A DNA stretch of 40,261 nucleotides, from NCBI GenBank assembly GCA_009699015.1, contig WLOY01000014.1:1-40261 (forward strand). The letters run 5' to 3'. Made by a program: the position numbers and the translations under genes. Under the pieces are notes generated by a model that saw nothing but the letters and a program-made list of their open reading frames with translations, was not told where the DNA came from and did no database searches. Source of the DNA: Actinomycetota bacterium (lineage in GTDB: Bacteria; Actinomycetota; Actinomycetes; S36-B12). Below, one piece after another: positions 25,603-34,884 of the stretch (the stretch's first letter is position 1; every line of letters begins with the position of its first letter).

Positions 25603-26793
25603 TCAGTAGGTCGGCTTCTCCGGCTCGATCTGGTTCACCCAGGCGAGCACCCCGCCGCCCACGTGCACGGCGTCGGTGAACCCGGCGCCCTTCACGACGG
25701 CCAGCGCCTCAGCCGATCGTCCGCCCACCTTGCAGTGCAGGATCACGCGCTTGTCGGTCGGCAGGTCGGCGAGCGCGGATCCATCGAGGAACTTGCCCTT
25801 GGGGATGAGGATCGCACCGGGGATCTGCACGATCTCGAACTCGCCTGGCTCGCGCACGTCGATGAGCACGAAGTCGTCCTCGCCGCGGTCACGGGCATCG
25901 AGCAGCACCTTGAGGTCCTTGACGGAGATCGTCGAATCCATCGCCGCCTCGGCCGCCTCGAGCGAGATGGACCCGCAGAACGCCTCGTAGTCGATGAGCT
26001 CGGTGACGGTGGGCTCGGCGCCGCAGACCGCGCAGTTCGGGTCCTTGCGGATCTTCACCTGGCGGTAGGTCATCTCGAGCGCGTCGTAGATCATCAACCG
26101 TCCGAGCAACGGGTCGCCGATGCCCGCAAGCAGCTTGATGGCCTCGGTGACCTGGATCGAGCCGATCGACGCGCACAGGACGCCGAGCACGCCCCCCTCG
26201 GCGCAGCTCGGCACCATGCCGGGCGGCGGGGGCTCGGGGTAGAGGCAGCGATAGCAGGGGCCGTACTCGGCCCAGAACACGCTCGCCTGCCCATCGAACC
26301 GGTAGATCGATCCCCACACATAGGGCTTCTCGAGCAGCACGCAGGCATCGTTCACCAGGTAGCGGGTTGCGAAGTTGTCGGTGCCGTCGACGATGAGGTC
26401 GTACTGCGCGAAGAGGTCCATGACGTTTGTGGAGTCGAGGCGAACCTCGTGGACGTTCACCTGCACGAGCGGATTGATCTCGCGGACGCTGTCACGGGCA
26501 CTCTCGGCCTTCGAACGTCCGATATCGCTCTGGCCGTGAATGATCTGGCGCTGAAGATTCGACTCGTCGACCGTGTCGAACTCGACGATGCCGAGCGTGC
26601 CGACCCCGGCCGCGGCGAGGTACATGAGGGCCGGGCTGCCGAGGCCCCCTGCGCCAACGCACAGCACCCGCGCGTTCTTCAGCCGCTTCTGCCCGGACAT
26701 GCCGACATCGGGGATGATCAGGTGCCGGCTGTAGCGCCGCACCTCATCGACGGTCAGTTCGGCGGCGGGCTCCACGAGGGGAGGCAGGCTCAC
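25603..26793 (-). CDS. moeZ: MoeZ-type adenylyltransferase/sulfurtransferase (ThiF + rhodanese)
   Basis: A 396-residue fusion. The ThiF/MoeB domain (1-270) has the nucleotide loop GAGGLGS (47-53), the DGTDNFATRYLVND segment (about 136-149), two zinc-site Cys pairs (Cys180/Cys183 and Cys254/Cys257) and SCAEGGVLGVL with the conserved Cys197. The rhodanese domain (about 290-396) has the active-site loop HCKVGGRS with Cys354. It adenylates and then thiocarboxylates the C-terminal Gly of small sulfur carriers (MoaD/ThiS/CysO-like) for molybdopterin and cysteine or thiamine pathways; no carrier gene is in the window. GTG 26793 has a TGGAGTGA Shine-Dalgarno just upstream. A -10 candidate TAGCAT lies about 40 nt upstream. 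Confidence 0.95.
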   Translation of the reverse strand: MSLPPLVEPAAELTVDEVRRYSRHLIIPDVGMSGQKRLKNARVLCVGAGGLGSPALMYLAAAGVGTLGIVEFDTVDESNLQRQIIHGQSDIGRSKAESARDSVREINPLVQVNVHEVRLDSTNVMDLFAQYDLIVDGTDNFATRYLVNDACVLLEKPYVWGSIYRFDGQASVFWAEYGPCYRCLYPEPPPPGMVPSCAEGGVLGVLCASIGSIQVTEAIKLLAGIGDPLLGRLMIYDALEMTYRQVKIRKDPNCAVCGAEPTVTELIDYEAFCGSISLEAAEAAMDSTISVKDLKVLLDARDRGEDDFVLIDVREPGEFEIVQIPGAILIPKGKFLDGSALADLPTDKRVILHCKVGGRSAEALAVVKGAGFTDAVHVGGGVLAWVNQIEPEKPTY

Positions 26794-26833
26794 GGTTCAC
26801 TCCAGTGTCAGGGCCGGTGAAGGGTTCTTGTGC

Positions 26834-26839
26834 ATGCTA
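26834..26839 (-). promoter_or_regulatory. possible -10 element for moeZ
   Basis: Minus strand TAGCAT in the 109-nt gap between the gdh stop and moeZ start. It would give a leader of about 35 nt carrying the TGGAGTGA Shine-Dalgarno. I see no clear -35. Confidence 0.35.
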
Positions 26840-26902
26840 ACCGTCCCGGCCCCATCGGGATTCCTCCCGCCATTCACCTGCACATGCTTCGCAACAGCCC
26901 GG

Positions 26903-29900
26903 CTAGTCGAGGGTCGATGCTGCGCCCTGGGCGACCAGATTGCGCAGGACCCGCAGTGCCACCGACAATGTGGCGAGATCGACATCCTCGGTGCCGGCAA
27001 TCTCGTCGAGGGTGGCCCTCGCCCGGCCGAGGCCCGCAGCGTGCGCCTGCTCCCACTGCAGGATTCGATCACTCGGGACCAGGCCGGGGTCGGTCGCTCG
27101 GCTGACCCGGGCGGTCAGGCCGGCGATCACCCCGTACAGATCGCTCCTCAGTGCCTGGCGGGCCAGCGCACCCCAGCGATCACCCCGGGGCAACGCCGTG
27201 ATTCGCATGAGTGTCTGATCGACGTCGTACCGCTCTGAGATCGCGAAGTAGAGCGGGATGAGGCTCACGGGTGCCTCGCCAGTTCGACTCGCGATCTCCG
27301 TGATGTCGAGGAGGGCGAAGGCGTCGAGCGCCCCTGATGCACGCCAGGCAAGGTCCTGCGTCGCGCCCAACTCCAGAAACCGCGACCGGGCCCGCTCGAG
27401 GCGCTCCGCCTCCGCGCCACGCAGCACGGCGGGTACTCCCTCAGCGAACTCTCGAACGACGGATTCGAAGCCCCTGATCTGGGCGCCTACATCGAGGTCG
27501 CTGCCACGCGTCTGGAGGAGCCAGCGGGTGCCGCGATCAAGCAGTCGCCGGGTTTCGAGGTGCAAGGCATCCTGCGCGGCCGAAGGCACGAGGTTGTCCT
27601 GCGCGTTGATGTCATCCCACATCCGCTGGATATCGAACACCTCGATAGCCACCGTGGCGGCCTTCACCACCTCGAGGGCCGAGGCTCCCGTCTCCTCCAT
27701 CGCACGGAAGGCGAACGTGATGCCGCCGATGTTGAGGAGGCGGTTGCACGTGACGGTGCTGATGATCTCCGCGCGGAGCGGGTGGTGCCACAGAGAATCA
27801 GCGAATCGGTCGGTGAGTGCTGACGGGAAGTAGCGCCTGAGCATCACCTCGTACCACGGGTCCTCGCCGAGTCCGGCGGCCGTGAGTGCGGCGGTGAGCG
27901 AGATCTTCGCGTACGCGAGGAGCACGGCCAGCTCTGGCGAGGTGAGCCCCTCGCCTGCTATGCGGCGCGCGTTGAGCTCCTCGTCATCGGGGAGGAACTC
28001 AAGTGACCGGTCGAGCAGGCCCTGTCGCTCGAGATCGCGAATCATCCGCTGGTGCACGGTGATGAGGTTCGACGCACCGGCCCTGCCGATGCCGAGCACC
28101 ACGTTCTGCGCGTAGTTGTCATCGAGAACCTTCTCGCCGACAACTTCGGTCATCTCGGCGAGGAGCGCATTGCGATCATCCATCGGCATCGTGCCTGCGG
28201 TGACGAACTCATCCAGCAGGATCTTGATGTTCACCTCATGGTCGGACGTGTCGACGCCCGCCGAGTTGTCGATCGCGTCCGTGTTGAGGCGCACCCCGGC
28301 GCGGGCCGCCTCGATCCGTCCGAGCTGGGTGAGCCCGAGATTGCCGCCTTCCCCCACCACCCGGCAGCGAAGGTCGTCGCCGTTGACCCGAATCGCGTCA
28401 TTGCCCTTGTCGCCGACATCGGCATTCGATTGGGTCCGGGCCTTGACGTAGGTGCCGATACCGCCGTTCCAGAGCAGGTCGACCGGCGCGACGAGGATCG
28501 CCCGGATCACCTCAGCCGGCGTCAGCGGGCCGGTCGCCTCCGACAGGCCGAGCGCCGTCAGCGCCTCGGGCGAGAGCTCGATCGCCTTCGCCGCACGAGA
28601 GAACACGCCCCCGCCACGTGAGATGAGCCCAGTCTCGTAATCCGCCCAGCTCGAGCGCGGCAGGTCGAACAGCCTGCGGCGCTCACGGAAGGAGGCGGCC
28701 TCATCCGGGCCCGGATCGATGAAGATGTCGCGGTGGTCGAATGCCGCGACGAGACGGATGCACTCGCTCAGCAGCATGCCGTTGCCGAACACGTCGCCGC
28801 TCATATCGCCGACCCCAACCACGGTGAAGGACTCGCGCTGAGTGTCCATCCCGAGGTCGCGGAAATGGCGCTTGACCGACTCCCACGCTCCACGGGCCGT
28901 GATGCCCATCGCCTTGTGGTCGTATCCCACCGATCCGCCGGAGGCAAAGGCATCCCCGAGCCAGAACCCGTACTCGGCCGAGATGCCGTTCGCAAGATCG
29001 GAAAAGGTCGCCGTGCCCTTGTCTGCGGCGACGACGAGGTAGGAGTCGTCGCCATCGCGGCGAACGACGCCGGGGGGCGGCACGATGCTCCCTGTGACCC
29101 GGTTGTCGGTGACGTCCAGGAGCGCAGAGACGAATTCTCGATAGGCGGCCTTGCCTTCGGCCAGCCATCCGTCACGATCGACCGAGGGGTCAGGAAGGTT
29201 TCGCGCGAAGAACCCTCCCTTTGCCCCGACCGGCACGATGACTGCGTTCTTGACCTCCTGGGCCTTGACGAGCCCGAGCACCTCCGTCCGAAAGTCCTCG
29301 GGCCGATCGCTCCACCGAAGGCCGCCCCGGGCAACCGCGCCGAACCGCATGTGCACGCCCTCCACTCGCGGGGAGTACGCCCAGATTTCGAACATCGGCC
29401 GCGGCAGCGGCATGTCCGGAATCGCACGCGGATCAACCTTGAAGGCGAGGGCCTGACGTGGGCCGCCACCCTGCTCGAAGTAGTTGGTTCGAAGGGTCGC
29501 TCGGATGGCAGCGAGGAAAGCCCGGAAGATGCGGTCGTGGTCAAGGCTGAGGACGGACTCGAGTTCCCCTTCGATCCGGTCGATGAGGACGCTCGCCGCT
29601 GCCTCCCGGCCGGCCCCGTCGATCGCGTCAGCCGCGCCGCCGGAACCGTCGATCTCAAGGCGCGGGTCGAACTGCGTCTCGAAGAGCCGGACGAGCAGTC
29701 GCACGATCGCCGCATGTCCCGTCATGACCCGCTGGATGTACTCCTGGCCGAACGAGGATCCCACCTGCCTGAGGTACCGCGAGTAGGCACGGATGAGCGC
29801 GGCCTGCCGCCAGGTGAGCCCAGCCCGAACGACCAGTGCGTTGAACGGATCTGTCTCGCATTCGCCGAACCACGCGGCACGGAACGCCTCGGTCGCCCGG

Positions 29901-31783
29901 CTCGGCAGCGAATCTCGCTCCTCGACTGCGCCCTCCGGAAGCCGAAGGCCGAAGTCCAGGATCCACGCGGGTGCGCCCGCAGCCCGCTCGATCACGTGCG
30001 GGTGCTCATCGAGGACTTCGACCCCCATGACCTGCAGGGTCGGGAGAATCCGGGACAGGGACATGGGGGGCCCGACCCGGATCACCTTGAATCGCATGCG
30101 GTCTGATTCGTCACCCTCGTGCGAGTACCAGTCAAGGGCCAGTTCGGACGGCTCGAGTCGTTCGATCGTCCTGGCATCGTCGACGGCGACCCTGGCCCGG
30201 AACTCCTCCTTGTAGCCCTCCGGGAATGCGGCCGCGTACTCAGCAAGGAAGGCCGGCGCCTCGGCTTCTCCGACACCCGCGACCACAGCCTCGGTGAAGA
30301 GGTCCTCCCAGCTCTGGGTGGCCTGCGCAAGCAGGCCTTCGAGCTCGGCGTGATCCACGGCCGGCACCGTCACAGCCGGCTCGACATGGACGACGTAGTG
30401 AAGCCGAGCGAGCACCGACTCGGTGACGAGCGCCGTGTAGTCGACGGACACCCCGCCGAAGGCCTCCCGCAGCAGCCGCTCGATACGAAGCCGGACGGGC
30501 GTCGTGTAGCGGTCGCGCGGCAGGTAGACGATGCAGGAGACGAAGCGGCCGTAATCATCGACCCGCAGGTAGAGCTTCGTCTGCCGGCGCTCGAGCAGGT
30601 GCATGACGGACTCGGCGACCTCGATGAGCTGTTCAGCGTGGGTCTGGAAAAGCTCGTCCCGCGGATAGGTCTCCAGGAACTGGCGCAGGTCCTTCGCACT
30701 GTGCGAACCGGGCACGAGGCCAAGGCTGTCGGTGACCTGATGGACGCGTTCGCGAAGCACCGGGATCTCGGTGACGCTCTCGTTGTATGCGGACGCGGTG
30801 AACAGGCCGAGGAAGCGTCGCTCGCCGATGACCTCCCCCGCACCATCGAACATCTTCACGCCGATGTAGTCGAGGTACGAGGGTCGGTGGACCGTCGAGC
30901 GGGAATTTGCCTTGCTCAGCACCAGGATTCTCCGCTCCCGCGCCCTGGCTCGCACTGCCGGTGGCAGGATCGCGAAGCTGGACGATGAGCGCGGGCAACC
31001 GTCCGCCGATCCCCCCTCATCCTCCTCGTCTCGGAGGATCCCGAGCCCTGATCCAGCGACCGCCTGCAGGGCCTCGACGCCGTCGGGCCCGGTGACGAGC
31101 AGGTACTCGCGGTAGCCGATGAACGTCAGGTGGTCGTCGCACAGCCACTCGAGCAGGTCTGCCGCTTCGCGCACCTCGACATCGGGCACGCTCACCGGGG
31201 GCCCCGCCCTGAGCTCCCTGGCAAGCCGTCGGGCGTGGGCAGCCATCGGCGCCCAGTCTGCGACGGTCACGCGGACGTCATCGAGCACGCGCTCGACATG
31301 CTCGGCTATCTGCGGCTCGCAATCATGCGCGAAGTCCCGATCCATGCGAAAGCACATCCACGACTCCGCGATGGCGCCATCCGGACGAGGGTCATCGACA
31401 TCGAGGTCGAGGACACGAAGCAGATTGCCCTCGGAATCGCGCTCGACGACGAGCTGCGGGTGCATGACGAGCCTGATGACCCGCCCCTCCTCGGTGAGGG
31501 CCGCCGTCACGGAGTCGACGAGGAAGGGCATGTCGTCCGTCACGATGGCGGCTATCGTCGCGAGGCCCTCGTCATCACGCTGAATCATCACGTTGGACTC
31601 CCCAACGAAGCGCCGTCGCGCCAGGTCGGACACGAGGGCAACCTGGCCGATGAGCGCGGAGACGCTCAACGAGCCGACGTCCTCACTCGCGACATACCGG
31701 TAGAATCGGGGCAGGAGTAGCCGGAGCTCCTCGTCCCTATCGCCGTCGAGAGCCGAGATCAGATTGTCCACTACGTCCTGCAC
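26903..31783 (-). CDS. gdh: large NAD-specific glutamate dehydrogenase (180-kDa class)
   Basis: A 1626-residue L-GDH, the length typical of the 180-kDa class (about 1600 residues). The long N-terminal half holds ACT-like regulatory modules; the catalytic core begins near residue 800, with RGGLRWSDR (819-827), KNAVIVPVGAKGGFF carrying catalytic Lys855, and the nucleotide-binding part FTVVGVGDMSGDVFGNGML near residue 990. The C-terminal helical domain follows. It oxidatively deaminates glutamate to 2-oxoglutarate with NAD, mainly for catabolism and N/C balance; in actinobacteria the class is regulated by amino acids and FHA proteins such as GarA. GTG 31783 is set by TAGCGT 6 nt upstream. It shares a palindromic control region with the DUF2505 gene. 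Confidence 0.95.
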   Translation of the reverse strand: MQDVVDNLISALDGDRDEELRLLLPRFYRYVASEDVGSLSVSALIGQVALVSDLARRRFVGESNVMIQRDDEGLATIAAIVTDDMPFLVDSVTAALTEEGRVIRLVMHPQLVVERDSEGNLLRVLDLDVDDPRPDGAIAESWMCFRMDRDFAHDCEPQIAEHVERVLDDVRVTVADWAPMAAHARRLARELRAGPPVSVPDVEVREAADLLEWLCDDHLTFIGYREYLLVTGPDGVEALQAVAGSGLGILRDEEDEGGSADGCPRSSSSFAILPPAVRARARERRILVLSKANSRSTVHRPSYLDYIGVKMFDGAGEVIGERRFLGLFTASAYNESVTEIPVLRERVHQVTDSLGLVPGSHSAKDLRQFLETYPRDELFQTHAEQLIEVAESVMHLLERRQTKLYLRVDDYGRFVSCIVYLPRDRYTTPVRLRIERLLREAFGGVSVDYTALVTESVLARLHYVVHVEPAVTVPAVDHAELEGLLAQATQSWEDLFTEAVVAGVGEAEAPAFLAEYAAAFPEGYKEEFRARVAVDDARTIERLEPSELALDWYSHEGDESDRMRFKVIRVGPPMSLSRILPTLQVMGVEVLDEHPHVIERAAGAPAWILDFGLRLPEGAVEERDSLPSRATEAFRAAWFGECETDPFNALVVRAGLTWRQAALIRAYSRYLRQVGSSFGQEYIQRVMTGHAAIVRLLVRLFETQFDPRLEIDGSGGAADAIDGAGREAAASVLIDRIEGELESVLSLDHDRIFRAFLAAIRATLRTNYFEQGGGPRQALAFKVDPRAIPDMPLPRPMFEIWAYSPRVEGVHMRFGAVARGGLRWSDRPEDFRTEVLGLVKAQEVKNAVIVPVGAKGGFFARNLPDPSVDRDGWLAEGKAAYREFVSALLDVTDNRVTGSIVPPPGVVRRDGDDSYLVVAADKGTATFSDLANGISAEYGFWLGDAFASGGSVGYDHKAMGITARGAWESVKRHFRDLGMDTQRESFTVVGVGDMSGDVFGNGMLLSECIRLVAAFDHRDIFIDPGPDEAASFRERRRLFDLPRSSWADYETGLISRGGGVFSRAAKAIELSPEALTALGLSEATGPLTPAEVIRAILVAPVDLLWNGGIGTYVKARTQSNADVGDKGNDAIRVNGDDLRCRVVGEGGNLGLTQLGRIEAARAGVRLNTDAIDNSAGVDTSDHEVNIKILLDEFVTAGTMPMDDRNALLAEMTEVVGEKVLDDNYAQNVVLGIGRAGASNLITVHQRMIRDLERQGLLDRSLEFLPDDEELNARRIAGEGLTSPELAVLLAYAKISLTAALTAAGLGEDPWYEVMLRRYFPSALTDRFADSLWHHPLRAEIISTVTCNRLLNIGGITFAFRAMEETGASALEVVKAATVAIEVFDIQRMWDDINAQDNLVPSAAQDALHLETRRLLDRGTRWLLQTRGSDLDVGAQIRGFESVVREFAEGVPAVLRGAEAERLERARSRFLELGATQDLAWRASGALDAFALLDITEIASRTGEAPVSLIPLYFAISERYDVDQTLMRITALPRGDRWGALARQALRSDLYGVIAGLTARVSRATDPGLVPSDRILQWEQAHAAGLGRARATLDEIAGTEDVDLATLSVALRVLRNLVAQGAASTLD

Positions 31784-31800
31784 ATGGCTACGCTAGCCAT
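31784..31800. promoter_or_regulatory. 17-bp near-palindrome with superimposed divergent -10 boxes (gdh / DUF2505)
   Basis: ATGGCTACGCTAGCCAT: arms ATGGCTA and TAGCCAT are perfect inverted repeats around CGC. The plus strand reads TACGCT (31789-31794), about 7 nt before a likely transcript start near 31801 for DUF2505. The minus strand reads TAGCGT (31795-31790), 6 nt before the gdh GTG. The two hexamers overlap by 5 bp, so only one polymerase could open DNA here at a time. The symmetry could also be a repressor site. Confidence 0.6.
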
Positions 31801-31819
31801 AAATTTGGAGGTTGTAGCC

Positions 31820-32320
31820 ATGGCCACGACATTGGACTTCTCGCAGACCTACGACGCCCAGCCGTCCGCCGTCCGCGCAATGATCACCGACACCGATTTC
31901 ATCACGCAGCGGGCAATGAGAACCGGGGCCACGACGGTCGATTCCGAGGTCATCGACGAGCCCGGCGGCGGAACGACGGTCGTCGTCACCCGCACCATGC
32001 CGGCTAACGTCCCGTCGTACGCGAAGTCCTTCGTCGGCGAGACCCTCACCGTCACCGAACGCCAGGAGTGGACGGTGCCGGAAGCTGACGGCACCGGCAC
32101 CGCCGTCGCGACCGCGGAATTGTCAGCCCCGATTGCGTTCACCGGATCAATGTCGATCACCTCTGACGGCAACGTCACCACGGTCCGCACCTTCGGCGAG
32201 TACAAGGCGAGCATCCCGTTCGTAGGCGGGAAGGTCGAGGAGATGGCCATGGACCAGACCGTTCGCTACCTCACCAAGGAGCAGGAGATCGGACGCGGCT
32301 GGCTCACGGGCGAGCGCTAG
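31820..32320 (+). CDS. DUF2505 family protein (SRPBCC-like)
   Basis: A 166-residue protein matching actinobacterial DUF2505 (PF10698). It starts TLDFSQTYDAQPSAVRAMITD, then shows the alternating beta pattern of a START/SRPBCC-type hydrophobic-cavity fold (TTVVVTRTMPANVPSYAKSFVG, VATAELSAPIAFTGSMSI) and a C-terminal amphipathic helix (VEEMAMDQTVRYLTKEQEIG). No signal peptide. Such proteins may bind lipids or hydrophobic ligands, but the family has no known function. ATG 31820 has TTGGAGGT about 9 nt upstream and is preferred over ATG 31784, which lies within the divergent promoter. It converges on the patatin gene (8 nt between stops). Confidence 0.85.
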   Translation: MATTLDFSQTYDAQPSAVRAMITDTDFITQRAMRTGATTVDSEVIDEPGGGTTVVVTRTMPANVPSYAKSFVGETLTVTERQEWTVPEADGTGTAVATAELSAPIAFTGSMSITSDGNVTTVRTFGEYKASIPFVGGKVEEMAMDQTVRYLTKEQEIGRGWLTGER

Positions 32321-32328
32321 CCCGGATC

Positions 32329-33366
32329 TCACGGGTCCGTCAAGGTTGCGGGATCAGCCGCGCGATCAGTCGCGGCAATCACCGTGGCCGAACGCCAGGC
32401 CGCCGAACTCGTCCTGACCGAGGTGGCGAGCACGGCCCGACGCTGTGAGGCGTCCATCATGTTCGCGCCGATGGCCTCGAGGTCCTCCGGTCCGGGACCG
32501 ATGACCCGCACGGTCGCACCGGCTCTGGCAACAGCGTTCGCCTCGGCGAGGCACGCCTTCGTGACCACCTCGCGCCAACGGCGCTCGAGCCGCATCGCAG
32601 TTGACGATGGGTTATCCGTCTGGAAGGAGACCATCGGGGCAATGACGTAGACCTCGTCGAGGCCAGCGTGCTCCACGACATCGACCGAGGTCGCAGAGAT
32701 CGCTCCGCCATCGATGAACCGCCGGCCACCGATCTCCACGGGGGCAAACCAGCCGGGGATCGAACAGGATGCCATGACAGCGCTGGCAAGCGGCGCCACA
32801 ACAGACCCGGAGCGGCCGAAGACGGTCCGCCGACCCGTCTCGTAGTCCATCGCCACGATCCAGCACGCACCGTGCCGTGACCACCCGCCCATCGGCGACA
32901 CCGCATCGATGAGCCTGCCGACCCCCGCCATCGTCTTCGCTCCCTCCGGCATCAGCGCTGCCACGAGCGCAGTCCCCGGCACCTGCGCCGGATGGCGAAG
33001 GCCCCGTCCGATGAGCTTCATCGAGCCCGGTGCCAGTGCTCGGGGAAGACCCGGGCGATGACCGCCGATCGCTGCGTCCGGATTCCACGAGAGTCCGGCG
33101 AGCGGGCCGCCCTGCACCACCTCGTCGTTGTACCGCTGGCGCAACTGCTCCGGGGTAACCCCCGCTCCGAGCATTGCCGCCAGCACCGCGCCGGCCGAGG
33201 TGCCGACGAGGACATCCGCTGAACCGGCGGCGAAGCCGAACTCCTCCTCGAGCGCGAGCAGCGCGCCAACCGCCCAGGTTCCGCCGAGGACCCCGCCTCC
33301 CCCGAGGACGATGCCCCGCCTGGGCCCGGGCGCATGGCCATCCAGCACGAGGGACGACTCCTGCAC
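32329..33366 (-). CDS. patatin-like phospholipase/lipase
   Basis: A 345-residue patatin-fold hydrolase. Oxyanion-hole glycines GGGGVLGG (22-29), nucleophile elbow GTSAG with Ser57, and the catalytic Asp219 in FIDGGAIS: the Ser-Asp dyad is complete. RssA/Rv-type length, no signal peptide, so a cytosolic lipid hydrolase is likely. The GTG start at 33366 overlaps the WS/DGAT stop as TAGTG, which couples translation of a lipid hydrolase to a neutral-lipid synthase. This suggests lipid droplet turnover or acyl-chain recycling, which is inference. Tail-to-tail with DUF2505. Confidence 0.92.
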   Translation of the reverse strand: MQESSLVLDGHAPGPRRGIVLGGGGVLGGTWAVGALLALEEEFGFAAGSADVLVGTSAGAVLAAMLGAGVTPEQLRQRYNDEVVQGGPLAGLSWNPDAAIGGHRPGLPRALAPGSMKLIGRGLRHPAQVPGTALVAALMPEGAKTMAGVGRLIDAVSPMGGWSRHGACWIVAMDYETGRRTVFGRSGSVVAPLASAVMASCSIPGWFAPVEIGGRRFIDGGAISATSVDVVEHAGLDEVYVIAPMVSFQTDNPSSTAMRLERRWREVVTKACLAEANAVARAGATVRVIGPGPEDLEAIGANMMDASQRRAVLATSVRTSSAAWRSATVIAATDRAADPATLTDP

Positions 33367-34781
33367 TACTTCGCCGGCTTGGCGGTCCGCCCACGCCGGC
33401 CCCCGGACGCCTTCACCGCCTGCTTCAGCTCCTCCAGTGCCTCATCGAGGCCGCCGACGAGATCGGCGAGGTCAGGTACCGAGTCGAAGTCCGCGTTCAC
33501 CGCGACGAAGACTCGGCCGTCATACGAGGTCACCCCGATGCTGATTGCCTGGTTCTTCGTGAGCGGCATCACCGGGTACGTCGCAAGGAGTCGCGAACCC
33601 GCGAGGAAGAGTGGCTCCTGCGGCCCCGGCACGTTCGTGATGGCCAGGTTGTAGACCCGGCTCGAGAGCCTGGATGCGAGCCTGGCACCGAGGGCATGCA
33701 GGGTCGGCGGACCAAAACCCGCCGCGTTGATGATGGTCTCCGCACCGAGCAACTGGGCGACGTCCTTCAGCCGCGAGGTCTCGTAGTTGATGCGGCGCAG
33801 TCGAACGATCGGATCCGGCTCGCCCGTCGGCAGGTCAATGAGGAACGCCGACACCGGGGATCCGGCATCAGCGGTACTGAACGGCACGACGGCCCGCAGA
33901 TGCGACCGGCTCGACACCGACGCGCCCCGGCCAAGGAGCCAGATCCTGAGGGCACCGGTGAGCGTGCAGAGCAGGACATCGTTGACGGAGCAATCCAATG
34001 TCCGGTGCAGCCTGCGGAACTCCTCGAGACCGTAGTCGACCGTGGCCAGTCGCCGGCTCGCACCGATCTCGACATTCAGGGGGGTCGTCGTCGCCGGAGT
34101 GGCCAAGGACAGCGCCGAGGTCGCGATGCCTAATGCCCGACCGCCGATGCCCCCGGCCAGCGAGAGCACCTGCGAGGCACCCGCCTTGACGGCCTCGAGC
34201 GCGACCGCCGGATGGACGATCGATTCGGTGAGCGCCGAGGACACCAGTTCGATGGCCGAAGGCTCGGCCTGAGCCGACCACTTCGCCCCTGTCGGCGGGC
34301 GGCGGCCCGGTTCGATGTCCATGATGACTTGCATGAGGTCGATTGCCGCGAGGCCGTCGACAAGGGCCTGATGCGTCTTCGTCACGAGCGCGAAGCGGTT
34401 GTCCTCCAGCCCCTCGATGAGGTACATCTCCCACAGCGGCCGATCCTTGTCCAGCGCTCGACCCATGAGCCTGCCGACGAGCTCGTTGAGCTGATCACGG
34501 GAGCCTGGCCTCGGAAGCGCCGACCGGCGCACGTGATAGGTGATGTCGAAGTTCGAGTCATCAACCCACACCGGCCGGGCGAGACCGAACGGGACCTGAC
34601 GGATGCGCTGTCGGTATCGCGGCACGAACGCAATCCGCTGGGAGATCAGCTCGACGAGCTGGGCGTGGTCGAAGCCCTCATCCGGGGTCTGGAAGATCGC
34701 CACGCTCCCGACATGCATCGGCGTCGTGGCGTGGTCGAGGTAGAGCAACGACGCGTCAAGGGCACTCACCCTCTCGTTCAT
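33366..34781 (-). CDS. WS/DGAT family acyltransferase with HQxxxDG in place of HHxxxDG
   Basis: A 471-residue wax ester synthase/diacylglycerol acyltransferase. The N-terminus VSALDASLLYLDHATTPMHV is typical. The active-site block reads KTHQALVDG (135-143): Asp142-Gly143 and His137 are present, but the position usually holding the second, catalytic His of HHxxxDG is Gln138 (codon CAG, checked by hand). The DUF1298 C-terminal half is normal (VYNLAITNVPGPQEPLFLAG..., DLADLVGGLDEALEEL). The family makes triacylglycerol or wax esters from acyl-CoA. Activity depends on whether His137 can substitute. A GGGAGG Shine-Dalgarno precedes ATG 34781, and the stop overlaps the patatin start. Confidence 0.92.
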   Translation of the reverse strand: MNERVSALDASLLYLDHATTPMHVGSVAIFQTPDEGFDHAQLVELISQRIAFVPRYRQRIRQVPFGLARPVWVDDSNFDITYHVRRSALPRPGSRDQLNELVGRLMGRALDKDRPLWEMYLIEGLEDNRFALVTKTHQALVDGLAAIDLMQVIMDIEPGRRPPTGAKWSAQAEPSAIELVSSALTESIVHPAVALEAVKAGASQVLSLAGGIGGRALGIATSALSLATPATTTPLNVEIGASRRLATVDYGLEEFRRLHRTLDCSVNDVLLCTLTGALRIWLLGRGASVSSRSHLRAVVPFSTADAGSPVSAFLIDLPTGEPDPIVRLRRINYETSRLKDVAQLLGAETIINAAGFGPPTLHALGARLASRLSSRVYNLAITNVPGPQEPLFLAGSRLLATYPVMPLTKNQAISIGVTSYDGRVFVAVNADFDSVPDLADLVGGLDEALEELKQAVKASGGRRGRTAKPAK

Positions 34782-34855
34782 TCCGACGCCTCCCTCATGG
34801 ATTCAGCCCGGCGCGCCAGCACAATGCCGTTCCCATTCCCAGCCTCACCCCCGTC

Positions 34856-34861
34856 ACCCTA
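34856..34861 (-). promoter_or_regulatory. possible -10 element for the WS/DGAT-patatin pair
   Basis: Minus strand TAGGGT, of the TANNNT type, in the 103-nt gap after the CpaE-like stop. It would give a leader of about 65 nt with the GGGAGG Shine-Dalgarno. No clear -35. Confidence 0.3.
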
Positions 34862-34884
34862 GACGAATGGCCGGCACCGCTCCC

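Noticed and set aside
28733..30106. 457-codon plus-strand open frame
   Set aside because: Antisense to the catalytic half of gdh; no recognisable protein.
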